Shown here in pieces: positions 6,211-6,760 of a DNA stretch of 6,760 nt. Every line of letters starts with the position of its first letter. Within the stretch, counting starts at the first letter, position 1. A program made the position numbers and the translations under genes. The stretch is from the NCBI GenBank assembly GCA_031282935.1, contig JAITCS010000161.1, forward strand, positions 1 through 6,760, read 5' to 3'. Under the pieces are notes generated by a model that saw nothing but the letters and a program-made list of their open reading frames with translations, was not told where the DNA came from and ran no database searches. The stretch comes from Cellulomonadaceae bacterium (GTDB taxonomy: Bacteria; Actinomycetota; Actinomycetes; Actinomycetales; Cellulomonadaceae).

Positions 6211-6414
6211 CTAACCGATGTGGCAAATGTGAACGTTGTGGAAATAGACGTTCGCGCTCGGCTCGCCCCACTTGTCCTTGGCCTGCGAGCCGGGCAGGTA
6301 GGCGCGCAGGCGGTGCCACCAGCCGCGCCGACCTCGAAGTTTGTCCGCCTGAGCCTGAGCCGCAAATAGTTCGCGCTCGAAATCGGCCTCTGTCATTTCA
6401 CGCAAAGTAATCAC
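6211..6414 (-). CDS. hypothetical 67-residue protein
   Basis: I do not recognise a family. The N-terminal third (about residues 5-27) is a charged, helix-forming stretch (REMTEADFERELFAAQAQAD), followed by a basic, tryptophan-containing segment RGRRGWWHRLRAYLPG (27-42) and a short tail ending FHNVHICHIG. H59, H62, C64 and H65 cluster at the C-terminus and could bind a metal, though this is only inference. There is no signal peptide or membrane helix. Codon use resembles the neighbouring genes and favours this frame over the other minus-strand frames. The GTG at 6414 is the first possible start after an in-frame TAG at 6426-6424 and has TAGTTT six bases upstream; ATG at 6396 (residue 7) is an alternative without a good Shine-Dalgarno. 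It converges on the helicase gene. It could also be the 3' part of a longer gene broken by that TAG. Confidence 0.55.
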   Translation of the reverse strand: MITLREMTEADFERELFAAQAQADKLRGRRGWWHRLRAYLPGSQAKDKWGEPSANVYFHNVHICHIG

Positions 6415-6420
6415 TCCCCC

Positions 6421-6426
6421 AAACTA
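6421..6426 (-). promoter_or_regulatory. candidate -10 box for a leaderless 67-codon gene
   Basis: TAGTTT on the minus strand (6426-6421) fits TAnnnT and is followed by six bases (GGGGGA) and then the GTG at 6414. The G run touches the start codon, too close to act as a Shine-Dalgarno for it. I see no convincing -35 at 16-18 bases, so support comes from the same geometry seen at three other genes here. Confidence 0.3.
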
Positions 6427-6501
6427 AATCGGCGCCTTGCGGGCAATCATCCCACACCAATCGGGCGGCAAATCATAAATGTCGCGTCGCGTTATCGTCA
6501 C
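6424..6501 (-). CDS. doubtful 25-codon frame upstream of the 67-codon gene
   Basis: From the GTG at 6501 the minus strand reads 25 codons with a protein-like composition (RRDIYDLPPDWCGMIARKAPI at the end) before TAG at 6426-6424. The same frame continues after that TAG through three codons into the GTG of the 67-codon gene. The frame is open upstream to a TAG at 6576, with TTG at 6534 as another possible start. There is no ribosome binding site or -10 for GTG 6501 and third-position GC is only mildly raised. It may be a small protein, the 5' part of a gene interrupted by an amber codon, or noise. Confidence 0.22.
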   Translation of the reverse strand: MTITRRDIYDLPPDWCGMIARKAPI

Positions 6502-6599
6502 CGGGCACAAATCCGAAAGCGCTAAACGCCGCAAGGGCCCTACCCCCCAAGATGGAGAGCAGAGCCCCTGCGACTAATAACTTACGTGCGGCTAACTAA

Positions 6600-6760
6600 C
6601 TAAAGGCGAACCAACTTGCCACCGTTGGTTACCACGCCATCAACGACGCGGTAGCCAGCGTTGGAGCCGCTGCCGAGGCCGAACAGTGCCCACAGGGCAG
6701 TGCCGTCCGCAGCGCGAACTACCAGGTTGCCGTCGTCTTGGAGCACTAGGCGGCTTGCGC
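6600..6760 (-). CDS. C-terminal end of a protein with a bulb-type lectin repeat (5' part outside window)
   Basis: The last 52 codons are visible, reading in from the right edge to TAG at 6602-6600. RLVLQDDGNLVVRAADGTALW fits the B_lectin (bulb-type, D-mannose-binding) repeat, whose sugar site is QxDxNxVxY. Here Q, D, N and V are present and the final Tyr is Arg. A Gly/Ser-rich turn follows, then a short VVDGVVTNGGKLVRL tail. In actinobacteria such repeats usually occur in secreted or wall-associated proteins, often next to a hydrolase or repeated lectin units; the catalytic or anchoring parts would be upstream, beyond the window. There is no LPXTG or trailing membrane helix, so this protein is not sortase-anchored through its C-terminus. 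The stop is followed by two more TAGs in the other two frames. Confidence 0.75.
   Translation of the reverse strand, partial: ASRLVLQDDGNLVVRAADGTALWALFGLGSGSNAGYRVVDGVVTNGGKLVRL

Noticed and set aside
6162..6365. 67-codon minus-strand frame overlapping the hypothetical gene
   Set aside because: Its Arg/Thr/Ala-rich composition looks like an out-of-frame reading; the 6211-6414 frame has better codon use and a plausible start.
6534..6541. AGGGCCCT palindrome as an operator, with AGCGCT at 6518-6523
   Set aside because: Short isolated palindromes of this size are expected by chance and no promoter could be tied to them.
6479..6577. 32-codon plus-strand frame starting ATG at 6479 (basic peptide)
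   Set aside because: There is no ribosome binding site, no good -10 and no recognisable motif, and it lies antisense to the other doubtful frame in this spacer.

Overview
The window looks like chromosomal DNA from a moderately GC-rich actinomycete. The signs are GTG starts, TAnnnT -10 boxes placed 6-7 bases before start codons with no Shine-Dalgarno (probable leaderless mRNAs), a DUF3516-type Ski2-like helicase, a Corynebacterium-like meso-diaminopimelate dehydrogenase, and a surface-type bulb-lectin repeat. I cannot name the genus. I see no phage, transposon, CRISPR, rRNA or tRNA signal.

Layout: (1) Positions 1-1706 carry two minus-strand genes. The distal one is the first 254 codons of ddh (meso-DAP dehydrogenase, cut by the left edge). 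The proximal one is a complete fumarylacetoacetate-hydrolase-family enzyme. Each has its own candidate promoter. (2) A 133-bp divergent spacer (1707-1839) separates them from a plus-strand block. (3) Positions 1840-6085 hold, in order, a small exported Ig-like-domain protein, a six-helix voltage-sensor-type potassium channel with a C-terminal coiled coil, and a 906-residue DExH RNA helicase with a DUF3516 region. The channel and helicase overlap by GTGA and are very probably co-translated. (4) Positions 6086-6760 turn back to the minus strand: a convergent spacer with a GC-rich hairpin, a 67-codon hypothetical gene, a doubtful 25-codon frame separated from it by an in-frame TAG, and at the right edge the last 52 codons of a protein ending in a bulb-type (mannose-binding-like) lectin repeat.

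How the genes relate: Ddh makes meso-DAP for lysine and cell wall; the lectin-repeat and Ig-like proteins are probably surface or exported; the channel sits in the membrane and the helicase acts on RNA in the cytosol. Only the channel-helicase pair shows structural evidence of a shared expression unit. The points most worth a second look are that coupling, an iron-box-like (DtxR/IdeR) sequence over the channel promoter and start, an abrupt leucine-codon switch inside the helicase at a low-complexity Ala/Asn linker, and the recurring leaderless architecture. I do not see convincing evidence of a wholly new multi-gene system.
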